Source: Castanea sativa (Eukaryota; Streptophyta; Magnoliopsida; Fagales; Fagaceae). From it: a DNA stretch of 64,000 nt. The stretch is taken from assembly GCF_040712315.1 (NCBI RefSeq), contig NC_134020.1, positions 38,308,751 through 38,372,750 on the forward strand, read 5' to 3'. The position numbers and the translations under genes were made by a program. Below are positions 22,421 to 34,452 of this stretch, piece by piece. Numbering within the stretch: position 1 is the first letter of the stretch; each line of letters starts with the position of its first letter. The notes below the pieces were generated by a model. It searched no databases and was not told the origin of the DNA. It worked only from the letters and a program-made list of their open reading frames with translations.

Positions 22421-23071
22421 CTTAGTCATAGATTAAGAGCTATTTAGCTAATTTTGTAATTGGGCCTAAGTTTAGTTGATGCCCTATCTTTCTTTTATTG
22501 TAATCCGACTTTTGAACTTCAATGACCATATTCAACTCTTATTGTGCACTCTTCTATTTATGTAATTCTAATTTACCCTAGTACATGTTCTGCTATCTCA
22601 TTTTTTAATATTATCTGAACATGTTATCTGGTAATTATCTTAAATTTTTCCTAACAATATCCCATCCAATCTTGAATAAACTTGAAGAAAGTCGGACTAA
22701 CACTTAGGGCAATTGGTAACAGTGTTCTGTCACTTAATAAAAATTTCAAGCAACACTTACCTTACTCTGGATTTAGGAGGCTAGGAGACTTATCTACTCA
22801 TTACCTATGATCCGAGGAAATAGGCATGACTTATGATTTTACTTAACACATAGAGATTTTACATAAGATTAACTGGTCCAAGGTTTGCGACTCAAGGAGT
22901 CGAACAAAACCAAGATTTTGTTTAACAGTTACAAACTTCCACAGAAAGGTTAATTTACCCAAGGGTATCTCATGGATATACTTACAAATGTTTTAAGTGA
23001 TGCTCATGGACATTTCTTCAATTAGGTTATTATGACAAGGGTCTTAGTTGTCCACTGCAAATAAATCAAGC

Positions 23072-23395
23072 ACTAATTTACCCAAGGTATGTGGTCCGAT
23101 GAACTAGACATGACCGAGGTTCTGTTTAATACTTAGCATAGTAGGAAAATATTAATTTATCCAAGATATGTGGTCTGAGGAATCAAGCATGATCAAGGTT
23201 CTGTTTAACACTTAGAGAAACAGAAAAATATTAATTTATCCAAGGTACGTGGTCCGAGGAACCAAGCATGATCAATGTTCTATTTAACACTTAGAAATAT
23301 AGAAAAACATTAATTTATTCAAAGTACGTGGTCTGAGGAACCAGGCGTGACCAAGATTCTGTTTGACACTCATAAACTTTCACATAAAGTAATTA
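23072..23395. repeat. 79-bp tandem repeat, 4 copies
   Basis: Units start at about 23072, 23152, 23231 and 23310, each with TTAATTTATCCAAGGTACGT, GGTCCGAGGAACCAAGCATG, ATCAAGGTTCTGTTTAACAC and TTAGA-ATA. A more degenerate copy lies near 22795-22860. It lies within the LTR element, upstream of the right LTR. Confidence 0.88.
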
Positions 23396-23540
23396 GGAGT
23401 TGAGCCACAGCTACAATAATACAGAAATAAACTAGTAACGAATGAAAAGAACATCATATTATTAATAGTAATAACGACGTAAATTATTTACATTCCAATG
23501 ACGTGGAACCACATTCTCGTCCAAATCTTCCAAGTAATAC

Positions 23541-24248
23541 TGTAAAGACATGAAGTCTGAGTAGGCTAAGCCCACTTAGAATAGTGAGATTGATGTTCCC
23601 AAATCTGGTCCAAGTCAATAAATATTTGTAAAGAGAATGAGATGAACAAGTTGGGCTTCGCCCGAGAACAAAGATAAAGAAGGAGGATGCAAAAATCTTA
23701 GATTAAAATGTATAGGTGGATCTTTACAAGCTTGTCCGAGGACAATATTCTTGGGTTGTTACGTACACTATTCACTCTCCTTCTCTTAGTTACTGTTATA
23801 GTTTTGATCTTTCTTCCTTGATTTTTTTTGGATCCCCTTCATTTGGAAGTTCCTTTCCCTTATAGACTTCTCAGACCATCGCATCCTAGCCCTTCATCGT
23901 CACATACCCAGACTCTCCTTATGACACTTGTCCCCTAAAACTTTTGTTGAAGGTGGAGAAGGAGTTGCTTAGCTGTGAATTCCACAGTTCAAGTCACTTT
24001 CTTATCAATGCAGCTGATAAAGTTGTTGTCAATCATTTAATGCGGAGGCAATAGGCTAACTCTCATTGGAAACTTCCTTTACCTTCCACGATTATCTCTC
24101 TACGCCTCATCCTTCTCATCTGAACTTCTTAGAAGTCTTTTGTCTCTTCTCCTCCCATCCTCGGGAAGATCCCCTCTTTGGGCTGATGATGCCCCAATAG
24201 TGCCAACTACAACTCATTGTATCATTTCTCGGTCCTTGGGCCCCCACA
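23541..24248 (+). repeat. Right LTR
   Basis: 708 bp, TGTAAAGACATGAAGTC ... GGGCCCCCACA. Followed by the target duplication TATAC. Confidence 0.92.
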
Positions 24249-24253
24249 TATAC

Positions 24254-24832
24254 AATATTACTATCTTTTATCTAAAAAAAAAAAAACTTATACAATATAA
24301 TCTTAAATTTATAGAAGTATATCTTATGAACTTATTTGCAAATTAAGTTATTACTCTAGATAGAAGAAGTGTCACGAAACATCTAAAATGTACTTTTAGA
24401 CTAATTTAGCCAAGCCAAATTATCTTTTTTACTTTCCATTTTTATTTATGTACAAATTTGATAGTTTCAAACAAATTCACGAGTCAACAATAGGTCAATC
24501 CAATAATAGAAAGGAAATTTAAAAAAAAAAAAAAAAACCTTAAGGAGGAAGTTGTATAAGAAATAGTTGGAGTTGGAAAAAAGCGGGAAAGCGAGGGGTT
24601 GGAGGAGTTTCATAGAAGGATCGAGAACAAAATCGTGGAACCATCATCAAAGCAAGGTATCCAACGGTCCACGTTGCAACAGTCCACAAATTCTAGACCC
24701 TTCCTAAACATTCCGGCTATACCCCCAAACCAATCTCAACCGTCCATTCTTTAATTACCGACCCCAAAACCAAAACTAAAAATCAAAATCAAAATCAAAA
24801 TTTGTTTACCTCTCTTTCTCTCTCTATCTCTC
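24254..24832. promoter_or_regulatory. Upstream region of the DnaJ gene
   Basis: No ORF. It is AT-rich at first, then GC rises from 24580. No clean heat-shock element (alternating nGAAn in at least three units) was found by eye. Confidence 0.4.
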
Positions 24833-24842
24833 TATATATATA
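24833..24842 (+). promoter_or_regulatory. Probable TATA box of the DnaJ gene
   Basis: TATATATATA 112 bases before the start codon, after a CTCTCTCTCT tract. The distance leaves a leader of about 80 bases. Confidence 0.55.
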
Positions 24843-24953
24843 CGGAGAACCCTTCTTGACCCATAGCTTGGTCCTTCTAGTTTCACAAAGTTTTTGGAAT
24901 CGAATTCTCTAGCTTAGATTGTGTTTGTTTGATCGGAAAAAAATTTAGCAAAG

Positions 24954-27173
24954 ATGTTTGGGAGAGCACCGAAGAAGAGTGATAACACTCGGTACTACGA
25001 GATATTGGGAGTGTCGAAGAGCGCTTCCCAAGACGATCTCAAAAAGGCTTACAAGAAAGCCGCCATCAAGAACCATCCTGACAAGGGTGGCGATCCTGAG
25101 AAGGTAACCCTAATTTTTCTCTTTTGATTGTAAGAGTTGCTTTCTTTTTTCCCCTTAATTAATTAATTAATTTATTTATGTGTGGGATTGTTAGGAATCG
25201 CGGTTTTTGTTGGATTTTTAGGTGTTTTTTGAATGTTGAAATTGTTGTCTCTGAGTTTCTCGGCTGTTTTATGTTTGCCTAATTCGTATGCTCAAGTCAA
25301 GAGCTTTGTAGCTCAACCCAACCCATTTATTGAATTATCAAAATATTAAGGTTATGGTGTTTGTTCCCAAGAGATTTGTAGCTCAATCCATCTATGGAAT
25401 TATTAAAAAAAAGCGAAGGTTTTGGCGTTTGTTTGTGACTTGTGTGGCATTGTCAACTGATTATGCTGTTGATTTGTCTTTGGTGGCAACACAAAGGTGT
25501 ATGTGTGTGTTTTATGTAACTTACTTACCAATAGAAAAGAATAATAAAAAAACTTGCTGTTTGTTTCAAGTTTATGTTGATTGATCGTAGCTTGGATCAA
25601 AATAGAATTCTGATACATATGAGTTTGCTGCAGTTCAAAGAGCTTGCCCAGGCGTATGAGGTACTGAGTGACCCTGAGAAACGTGAGATCTATGACCAAT
25701 ATGGTGAAGATGCGCTTAAGGAGGGAATGGGCGGTGGCGGCAGTGGCCATGACCCATTTGATATCTTCTCGTCTTTCTTTGGTGGGAGTCCATTTGGAGG
25801 TGAGAATTATGAATCAACTATTTGACTTGTATATTTTGGAAGGCTCTTGAGATTGATATGACACAACAGTTGGTTTGATTCGTGTGAAGAGTCATGTGGT
25901 GATTTTAATTAATGTCTTGTGGATGACATGAAAAGGTGGTGGTAGCAGCAGAGGACGAAGGCAGCGACGGGGAGAAGATGTGGTCCACCCATTGAAGGTT
26001 ACTTTGGAAGACCTTTACCTTGGAACAGCTAAGAAGCTTTCACTTTCTCGAAATGTGACCTGTTCAAAGTGCAATGGGTGAGTGTTTTGGTACTTTATTT
26101 TATTAGTCTTCACATAATTTTACGTGTTTAGTGTAGTGTAATGGTTGATGCAAATGTGGATGGTTAATGTTTTTGTTCGATTACAGCAAAGGGTCAAAGT
26201 CAGGAGCTTCAATGAAGTGTGCTGGCTGTCAAGGAACGGGTATGAAGGTCTCAATTAGGCACCTTGGCCCCTCTATGATTCAGCAAATGCAGCATGCTTG
26301 CAATGAGTGCAAGGGTACTGGAGAGACTATCAGTGATAAAGACCGCTGCCCACAATGCAAAGGGGAGAAGGTTGTACAGGAAAAGAAGGTGTTGGAAGTC
26401 ATTGTGGAGAAGGGCATGCAGAATGGGCAGAAGATTACATTCCCTGGTGAAGCAGATGAAGCGGTATGCTATCATAGTTAGCTTATAGTCATTGATTAAT
26501 TTGACTTTGCTTCGGGTAGGGAATTAATTGTTTGATGGTTGTGTTTTGTAGCCTGACACTGTCACTGGGGATATAGTCTTTGTCCTTCAACAAAAGGAAC
26601 ATCCAAAGTTCAAGAGAAAGGGTGATGACCTTTTTGTGGAGCACACCTTATCCCTTACTGAAGCTCTTTGCGGCTTCCAGTTTGTATTGACCCACTTGGA
26701 TAGCAGACAGCTTCTTATTAAAACAAACCCTGGGGAAGTTGTCAAGCCTGGTAAGTAAAAGACAATGCATGAACTTTTAGAATTTGTGATTTTGGGATGA
26801 TTATTGTTTTGATCACTGACAGTGTCAATTCTCTGGTGCTTCAAAACATGCAGACTCATTCAAGGCAATAAATGATGAAGGGATGCCAATGTACCAGAGG
26901 CCATTCATGAAAGGGAAGCTGTACATTCATTTCACTGTGGAATTCCCTGATTCTCTGAGCCCTGAGCAGGTTGCTGCACTGGAAGCTGTTTTGCCACCAA
27001 AATCGTCGACCCAGCTGACAGACATGGAGTTGGATGAGTGTGAGGAGACCACACTACATGATGTTAACATTGAAGATGAGATGAGGAGGAAGCAGCATGC
27101 CCAGGCTGAGGCATACGACGAAGATGAAGATATGCACGGTGGCGCACAGAGAGTGCAATGTGCACAGCAGTGA
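24954..27173 (+). CDS. Type I DnaJ/HSP40 co-chaperone, J2/J3 (ANJ1) type
   Basis: Co-chaperone that stimulates HSP70 ATPase and presents clients; cytosolic and membrane-attached by lipid (family knowledge). Six exons: 24954-25103, 25634-25799, 25936-26077, 26187-26463, 26552-26750 and 26854-27173, giving 417 aa, the normal length. J domain at residues 1-75 with HPD at 41-43; a Gly-rich segment to about 110 ([20 protein letters not shown]); four Cys-rich zinc modules [24 protein letters not shown] and CPQCKGEK; a C-terminal substrate domain; and an acidic tail ending CAQQ, a farnesylation box. The start [20 protein letters not shown] is the family's start. All motifs are intact. It faces the pseudokinase gene tail to tail. 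Intron 1 (530 bp) contains a sequence also found at the left edge of the window. Confidence 0.97.
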
Positions 27174-27942
27174 TGATCCTTCATTTGGTTGGGGCAACTA
27201 GAAATATAGGTGCACACTTTGGAGGTGGAGATTGGGAAGGAATTCTTGGTTGTGGGACACACTTTGTGTGATTATTAATTAGTATGTGGTCTTTGCTAGT
27301 TTTTTCGATGATCTGCAGATTTAGACCACTTTTGAAGCAGTTTCATTAATATCTAAACCTTGAAATCTCATACTTTTCAATAATATGACTGTCATTTTAT
27401 AATCCATGTTCTTTTCTTCGTGTGGATATGCCCCTTGATAATGTTCTGAATAACGATTGATTTGAACAAACCATATGACATTTAACCCACCCTTTGAAAT
27501 CTTGAACGAGCTTTAATGCTGGTAGCGTTGATATGGCAGATACGATTCGTTTACTACGATCGGGTCTTATATATGGTATTATGATTTAACGTGTCTACTA
27601 ACAAGTAACAACTATCTCACGTATGAGACATTCTGAATGAATCAGGGCATTATTAGTGTGTCTTAGCCAATCCGTAATGTCAACTCTTAAGCCACGTTAT
27701 TTGAATGGGTTAAGAATCGAATGCTGCCACATTGACTTATAAAAAAAAAAAAGAATACTGCTACATTAATGGCCATATGCTTATCTAAGAATATTTTCTG
27801 TTCATATTGCAAAGAAAGAAACATCCGGAATGGGGTTTCACTATAGATTGAACCTTGCTATCTTATACCAAAAACCTTCATGAATCAATTAATTTAATAT
27901 ATATGAAAATTTCCTATGAAGTTACACTGGAGAGTGAATGTA
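27174..27942. other. 3' flanks between convergent genes
   Basis: Contains the 3' UTR of the DnaJ gene (variant poly(A) motif AATAAT near 27379) and the 3' flank of the minus-strand kinase gene. No further gene seen. Confidence 0.5.
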
Positions 27943-30900
27943 CTAGTCACATGGAATATCTACCTTTTTCTGGAGATAATGAATTATCTGTGGAATAGAA
28001 AATTTTGGCTTATCTCCAGATTTAATACATAATTTTGCTACAGATAGAAGATTTTTGAGCTCCCTGGAATCATAATTATTTCCAAGATCGGGGTCTATCA
28101 TCTTATGCATGGAACTAGCAAAGCGAGATTCTTGAATCCATTGGATTAGATCAGCACCTCCCTTCTCTGAACACTGACCAGTAATAAGCTCCAGAATCAG
28201 CACCCCTAGCTGGAGTATAATGTTACCGTGTTCCTGAACCATACATTCTGCAATAAAGGATAAAAATATACTGATAAGATTACAATTTACAATTGCTGAA
28301 AACAGGTGTGGTATTTACTATTTAGTTGCAAGGGTTATAGTAAAAGAAATAACCTTCTGAACATGAGGCATGAGGAACTGTAATGTGATTTCCAACAGAA
28401 GTAAAAAGGCCAACATCAGCTACCTGTAGCAAGCAAAGGAAATATTATCTTCTAATAAAGTCTGCACAAGTTTAAGCACAGTGAATTATCACATCTACTT
28501 GACTCGAATCTTCAAAATTTGAATCATTTATGAGCACCAAATGCTTAAAGTTTCTTGAAAATAAATAAATGAATATGTATTATATATATCCTTACTTTTG
28601 CTGTAAATTGATCATCTAACATGATATTACTTGAGCTGATGGAGACATGATACATCGGGGGGTCAGCGAACAGAAGCAAATATTCCTGCATAAGAAAATC
28701 AGCATAACTTAATTACTGAGCAAAACTTGTACGCTATGCATAATTTTCTATACTTGAGATGACTCACATACCATGCTGGTTGCCTCACTAGAGAGACTAA
28801 ATAATATGGAAATTCCAATCCTAAGTTGCCACTTGGATTGATTGAGACGAAAGAAATCAGAGTCACATGCTAACCATAAGATACTATATATTTTAAAGGA
28901 TTAACCTATGGCAGATGCAGAGTAGGATTCAGTTGTTACTAATTTATTGGCAGGTAAAGAATCAACAGTTGGCACAATTTTTATATTTCACCAATTTTAA
29001 CAAGTGGCCATTGTCAGGCTCAATGATTGACTTGTTATGTAGAAATAATATCGAATGCTTGTCATCGAAATTTCAGATACATAATGAAAAATAAACTGCC
29101 TTGATACCTGTGTCAATCTCACTCAAAATCCTAAACCCCATAGGAAGAGCACAGAAAAAGGTTTAGAAAATCCTTAATGTTGGTTGAAAGCTCCTATCTC
29201 AATTTTATAGTTTGCAGATAGTGCCTTGTGATTTAGCATTGCCTTCTATGGAAAGCTAAGAATGGACCATTTCAGCTTAAAGTCTTTATTAGCTTATGAG
29301 GTTGAGTTGACAAGTATGTTCTGTACTAAGCACACACACACACACTTTAACTTCCTTCAGAATTTATTTTCAAAATGCTCTATTGTATATAATGATAATA
29401 TTCCTTCTCATGTTCTTTGCTTCTAGATTAAATTTCTGGCATCTTTGCTTTATGTATTTGTCAAAATTTATCTTGTTTTTCAAAAATGTTCAAGGGGGTA
29501 ACATTATGTGGCATTTATGAATTTGCCATCCAACAAGATAAAATAAACGTACAAACTTACCAATGCAGAGGCAACACCAATGGCTATTTGTAGTCTTGTC
29601 CTCCAATTCAAGGGAGTCTTAAGAGGATCTGCCAGGGGCAAATCATTAGAATAAAATTAGATTTTGCAAAAACAGACGAGTTTTGCTCCAAAAATTACCA
29701 CTAAGATGCTCCTTCAAGCTTCCATTTTCTATGTTGTCGAAAACTAGCAGCCTAAAAAGAGTAATAGGAGCATGTAGAAGTTAATAATCAGATCTTCAAA
29801 GTGAAAAAAAGAAAGTAAAATAATGACTATTCTAATCTATGCATATTCTAGGAGATACATAAGTAAACAGAACATTTCAAATGCTACAAACATAATTTGC
29901 TTGTGCTCATAATGGGTGGCTGTGTGTGCATGTCCGTGTCATAGGAGTTGCATTCCTAGGATCTTGGACTTTTGCAACCATATTCCTTGATACATATAGC
30001 ACTCCCGCGTTTGGTTTCTTAGTTACAAACCTGTTAAATTTCTGGGAATGTAACATTCCTATGTTTGGTTATATCATATGATTCATATCATTCCTTTGAA
30101 TAATTACTACTTTTATCATAGATTAAATTAAAAAAAAAAACCCTATATATGTGTGTGTGCGCGCATGCTTACTCACATTAGAGAAACATGTGTGATGCAC
30201 TAGCTTGTCTGTATCTGTGATATAATTCCTTATATACACAACCACATTTATAGTCTGATATAATTCCTTATATACATAACCTCATTTATAATGGAAAACA
30301 TAATCTCTCCAGATGTAGTTCAAGAGAAAATTAGGTACTACTTAGCTGAGGATTAGGTATCCAGGGTGGGTTGCCAAAAATGTATTTTTACTTGTCTTCA
30401 TTTTGTTGTTGGAGAGAGTATACATCTTTTTTCTTTTCTTAGGCCCACTAAAGGCCTCTATAGCTTATGAGATGGAGAGGGATATATCAGAGAATAGTTG
30501 AATAACCTACCTATGCCCTAAAGTTGCCAACAGGCTTTGTAGCCAAGTTATACCTATCCCTTTTAATAAGTGAGACATCTTGTTCAGTTCATATAAATTT
30601 TAAAAGAAAAGCTAGGCATCAAACCTCTTAGTCTTATGTCCTGTGCAAAACCCTCTGAGTGGAAGAAGGTGACGGTGATGCAAGCGGCTCAGGAGTTGCA
30701 CTTCTCTGTAGAAGACATCTTTTTCTTGATCAAAAGCTCCTACTTCTTTCACCAAAGCAACACCACCATCTTGGAGTTTGGCCTTATAAGCAGTTCCATG
30801 AGAATTGCTATACATGATCCTCTGAAAACCATCTGTCCCCTTCTTTATATCCTTGTATGAAAAGTGCCTCACAAATGATATTGGGCCTGGAAAGAGAAGT

Positions 30901-31601
30901 AAAGGAAGTTATACACAAGCAATTTCACTTTATAGTATAGACATCCACTGATCAAACAGAAAGTGATAATTAAATCATAATTGTTATTTGTTACACTTTT
31001 CATTTTAATATACTCATAAATTAAGATCCAACAACAGAAAATTTTCAAGATCATTCAATTTACATCATCAACAATTACAACAAACCCCACAAAAGCTTAA
31101 ATTCACTGAAACAACAACAATGTCTCACAGTCGAAGAGTGAGCTTGAAAGCATAGAATTCTATCATGAAAATCACAACAGGGTATCTTCTAGACAATTCA
31201 ACTAACATAATGAATAGTTACGCAAAATACCCATGTACAATTCAGTCAATCCAAGCTTGAATTCACTAAAACAACGACGTAAACATATCATAATCAATGA
31301 ATGACCTTGAAACTTGATAGCATAGAACTCCCCCATGAAAGTCACAACAGGGTATTTTCTAGACAATTGAACTAACATCATGAACATTTAAGCAAAACCC
31401 ATGTAGAATTCAGTCAATTCAAGTCCAAAATCCAGTAACTGAAAGCAAAGAATTGCAAAACATGATCTGAATAAGTACATATAGCAAAAACCAGAGAATG
31501 TGTACAGTGAAAAATGCAGAACAGTGAGGTGAAATAGAGGTACCATGACTAGATCTGTGAAGCAATGCAAGGACTCTGCGGATCAAACGGTCCATGCCCA
31601 T
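27943..31601 (-). CDS. Receptor-like-kinase-type pseudokinase, soluble
   Basis: Seven exons on the minus strand: 31601-31544, 30886-30625, 29751-29699, 29628-29561, 28685-28596, 28423-28354 and 28247-27943, all in phase, giving 301 aa. The start MGMDRLIRRVLALLHRSSHG leads straight into HFSYKDIKKGTDGFQ, so it is a kinase domain without a signal peptide or membrane segment. Kept: the VAIK-type Lys (VALVKEVG), the helix-C Glu (REVQLL), HHRHLLPLRGFC and LNWRTRLQIAIGVASAL. Lost: the glycine loop is SNSHGTAYKA; the catalytic HRDIKSSN is HVSISSSN, so both catalytic Asp and Lys are Ser; DFG is DVG; and the activation-loop DPEY is absent. The intact frame and splice sites argue for a conserved pseudokinase rather than a dead gene. 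Closest kind, from memory, is the At1g49730-like RLK group; the exact orthologue is unknown to me. Confidence 0.87.
31093..31425. repeat. 160-bp tandem duplication in pseudokinase intron 1
   Basis: Copies start at 31093 and 31253 with AAGCTTAAATTCACTGAAAC and AAGCTTGAATTCACTAAAAC. Both contain ATGAAA-TCACAACAGGGTAT, CTAGACAATT-AACTAACAT and CCATGTA-AATTCAGTCAAT. Confidence 0.88.
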
Positions 31602-32263
31602 CTACAAAATTTGCTTTTTTTGTTAATGGGTTTTGGTGATCCAAGTATACCAGAGTCAACATAGGGACTGTAAATTCTCATTGCCTTTCTTTCCTTTTAT
31701 AACGGATCATAGATTCTTTTGGTTTTTAATTTTCTTAGGTAGAGAGAGAGAAAAGCATGAGTGGGTAAAATGGTCATCCAGTGTGTTGTTAATGGTGCAT
31801 TAAGTACTGTGAGTGAGTTGGAGGATGTGTCAGATGTTTTTGTATTTGTATAGTATTGGGCCAGCACTTCACACTTTCACAGCTCTCTTGGGCCATTGGC
31901 ATAGGAGGGAGGCTAAATCAAATGATTGCTTTGCATTTTAATAAGTAGACTGCAACTTATTTTATATTCAAACCTGGACATGGAAGGAATGTGCATTAGT
32001 TCAGAAGATTTTGGGAAGTGTTTTTGATAGTGGTCAGTGCTCACTGATAATTTTGTGGGGTGTGGATAGTTTCGATTGAAAATATTTAGATTAACTACTA
32101 CTACTACTACATTAAAACGTAAAATGGAAATACATCAATGATTCATTAAAAGGATAATGTGAATAAGTGCTGTAAGCCTATAACTGCTTATTATGCTTTT
32201 TTGTTTTAATCAAAAGCTCTACAAGCTTGTGAAAATGTTAGTATGGATTAATACATTTTATAA
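31602..32263. other. Upstream region of the pseudokinase gene
   Basis: Promoter side of the minus-strand gene. AT-rich with an AGAGAGAGAG tract at 31742. No other gene supported. Confidence 0.4.
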
Positions 32264-32454
32264 GAGAAATGATATATCCACAACATTTTTACAACATTTT
32301 TACAACAAATCTTAGGTGGCAAGTTGTTACTAGTTGTTATTGTTGGGGCAAAAAAGTAATCTTAGTGTTAGGTTCAAATTTGAACCTATAACAACTAACC
32401 ACCTATGATTTGTTGTAAAATTGTTGTAAAAATGTTGTGGACGTAGCACATCTC
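32264..32454. mobile_element. MITE, family A copy 2
   Basis: 191 bp, GAGAAATGATATATCCACAA ... TTGTGGACGTAGCACATCTC. Same length and internal order as 407-597. Confidence 0.7.
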
Positions 32455-33071
32455 ATTTTATAATCTTTAATGGTGGCATTTGATTTAGGAAATTTAATAA
32501 GTCATTGGCATCTAATTTTATGAGAACTAGGTTATAACATTTACTTGCACATGAGAACATTCAACAATACTATAATAGTAATAATGAGCGTCATTTTGAC
32601 TTTCATGCTAAGTATTATGAAATGATCATTTGGTACTAAAATTAAGTAAAATAAATTGGTTACATGACGCAAAATTAGATAATTAGAAACCAATTTAGAT
32701 TTTGAATGTGCTTTGACTTTAATATAACATATATGATGTAGATTAAACAATGTGTACATCACGTGTTTAAACGAGGTAGTCTTTAATGGAAAAATACTAC
32801 TAAAAGGTTTAATTTGTTACAAAACTAAGGTTGCATTGAGTTCAGGTGAAAAACTTTTACGAAAAACATTTTACATCCTAAAGTGCAGTGGGTTAATTGT
32901 TCAAATCAAAAGTTTAAGAACTATATTGAAATTCATATTAAAAGTTCAAATAGTTTGGTGGTGTTGTCCATATGATATTGTAGTGATATGGTAAGATGTT
33001 GCGACAATGGATAGTATTGATGGTGGCAAGGAACAATGGTGATAATGGAAACCACGCAGTGGTGTTGGTGT

Positions 33072-33699
33072 CAGGGGTGGACGCACAGGAGGGGTCAAGG
33101 AGGCCCAGGCCCCCTGGCCCAAGGTAAAAAAAGAAGAAAATTTTTTTTTGGGCCCCCATAGCCCAAAGAAAAAAGAAAAGAAAATTTATTTTAATGATTA
33201 TATATATTTTATTTCTAGAGTTGTGTCACTCTTCCAAAAACTTAGACTCCCTCCCTTTTAATTAGCCTAACCCAACTAGCAACTACCCAATTTAAAAACT
33301 TAACAAAAATAAAATTTTAAAATAAAAAATAAAAAATCTCAATTAACCCAGTAATAGAGTATTAGTATTAGATGTTCTAAATGGTAAGTATTTAGTATTT
33401 AGAACACCAAATACCAAAAACACTACTGTACGAGACATTTCAAATGCTATATTAAAGTAGCAAAAGTAAGTTTTGGTTTGTGAAAATAATTTCTTTTTTT
33501 GCAACAATTTATGCTTTTAAGAAATGATATTATTTTGTATTTTTTTTGTAGGTAAATGATTGCATCTTAATGTGTTAAGAAACAATAATTTTGTATATTG
33601 ATTTTAGTTGATGGTTTATTAGTAATATATGGATCCCTATTTGGATTTTTTTTTCTTATACTTCGGCTCTCCAAGCTTGAAATCCTAGGTTTGCCCCTG
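33072..33699. mobile_element. Non-autonomous hAT-like element, 628 bp
   Basis: Starts CAGGGGTGGACGCACAGGAG and ends GGTTTGCCCCTG, short inverted CAGGGG ends as in hAT. Flanks gttggtgt (33064-33071) and ggtggtgt (33700-33707) are an imperfect 8-bp duplication (7 of 8), though the site is a GGTGTT-rich repeat. The left subterminal part carries GGCCCAGGCCCCCTGGCCC and GGGCCCCCATAGCCC, resembling the right end of the element at 54594-57031. Confidence 0.6.
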
Positions 33700-34452
33700 G
33701 GTGGTGTTGGTGTTGGTGTTGGTGATGGTGATAATAACAATTGATTGCAATGGTGGCAGTGACGATATCAACATGTGATATTATTAACAGTGTTTACAAT
33801 CATCCAATGGTAAGAATGATAACAATAATACTAGTGATAGTGTGAAAAGTAACACAGTAATAACGACGACAATAATAATACTAATGATACCAGGAAAATT
33901 AATATAGTAACAAGAACGATGACAATAATAATGGTGATAGTGTGAAATTTAACATAAAATTGTATGAAATAAAAATGTCCAATATTGACATGAACCCATA
34001 TAAAAAAAGATGACATAAATGTCATATGATATATAGGAACTTCGGATGCCTAAAAAAATGGCTCTATTGAGAACATCCTGTCTTCCATGCTCACCTCTCT
34101 TGGACTCTACCAAAAAGCCTTGTATGGAACATTTATTCATTAAAAAAATCCAAATAATATTAAATTAAACAAATCAAAATAATAATAGTAAATTAATAAC
34201 AAGAAGTCATTTCTGTGATGTTTCTTTTCCATTATTTTAAGTGAGCTAATTTGTCTGGTTTCGTATTAATAATATGGGACTTATATTCATAAAGAAGACA
34301 TCGCATGATAATTCCTCTCATTGACACCTCATATTTCATTTTACTATACATATCTTGTAGAGACTGCATAGAGTCCAACTTTCCCTTTCACTTCTTCTTC
34401 TCCCCAAAAAGATAAACAAAAATCCCACCAAGCAAGCAAGCAATCCATATCG
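33700..34452. promoter_or_regulatory. Upstream region of the ML-protein gene
   Basis: GGTGTT and ATAATA low-complexity tracts, then an AT-rich proximal part. A weak TATA-like ACTATACATA lies near 34343, about 110 bases before the start codon. No other gene recognised. Confidence 0.4.

Larger units (their letters stand above)
18839..24248 (+). mobile_element. LTR retrotransposon, 5.4 kb, coding region defective
   Basis: Two LTRs of 706 bp (18839-19544) and 708 bp (23541-24248) align along their whole length. The element is flanked by a perfect 5-bp duplication TATAC (18834-18838 and 24249-24253). The right LTR starts TGTAAAGACATGAAG and ends CCCCCACA; the left LTR has CA in place of the initial TG. 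Between them lie a broken gag-like gene (19975-22420) and a non-coding 3' part with a 79-bp tandem repeat. I see no reverse transcriptase, integrase or RNase H, so it is non-autonomous. No obvious tRNA primer site follows the left LTR and no clear polypurine tract precedes the right LTR. Confidence 0.92.

Noticed and set aside
24254..24953. Heat-shock elements before the DnaJ gene
   Set aside because: Scattered GAA and TTC triplets but no three alternating units at the right spacing.
26251..26475. Minus-strand frames opposite DnaJ exons
   Set aside because: Shadows of the zinc-finger exon.
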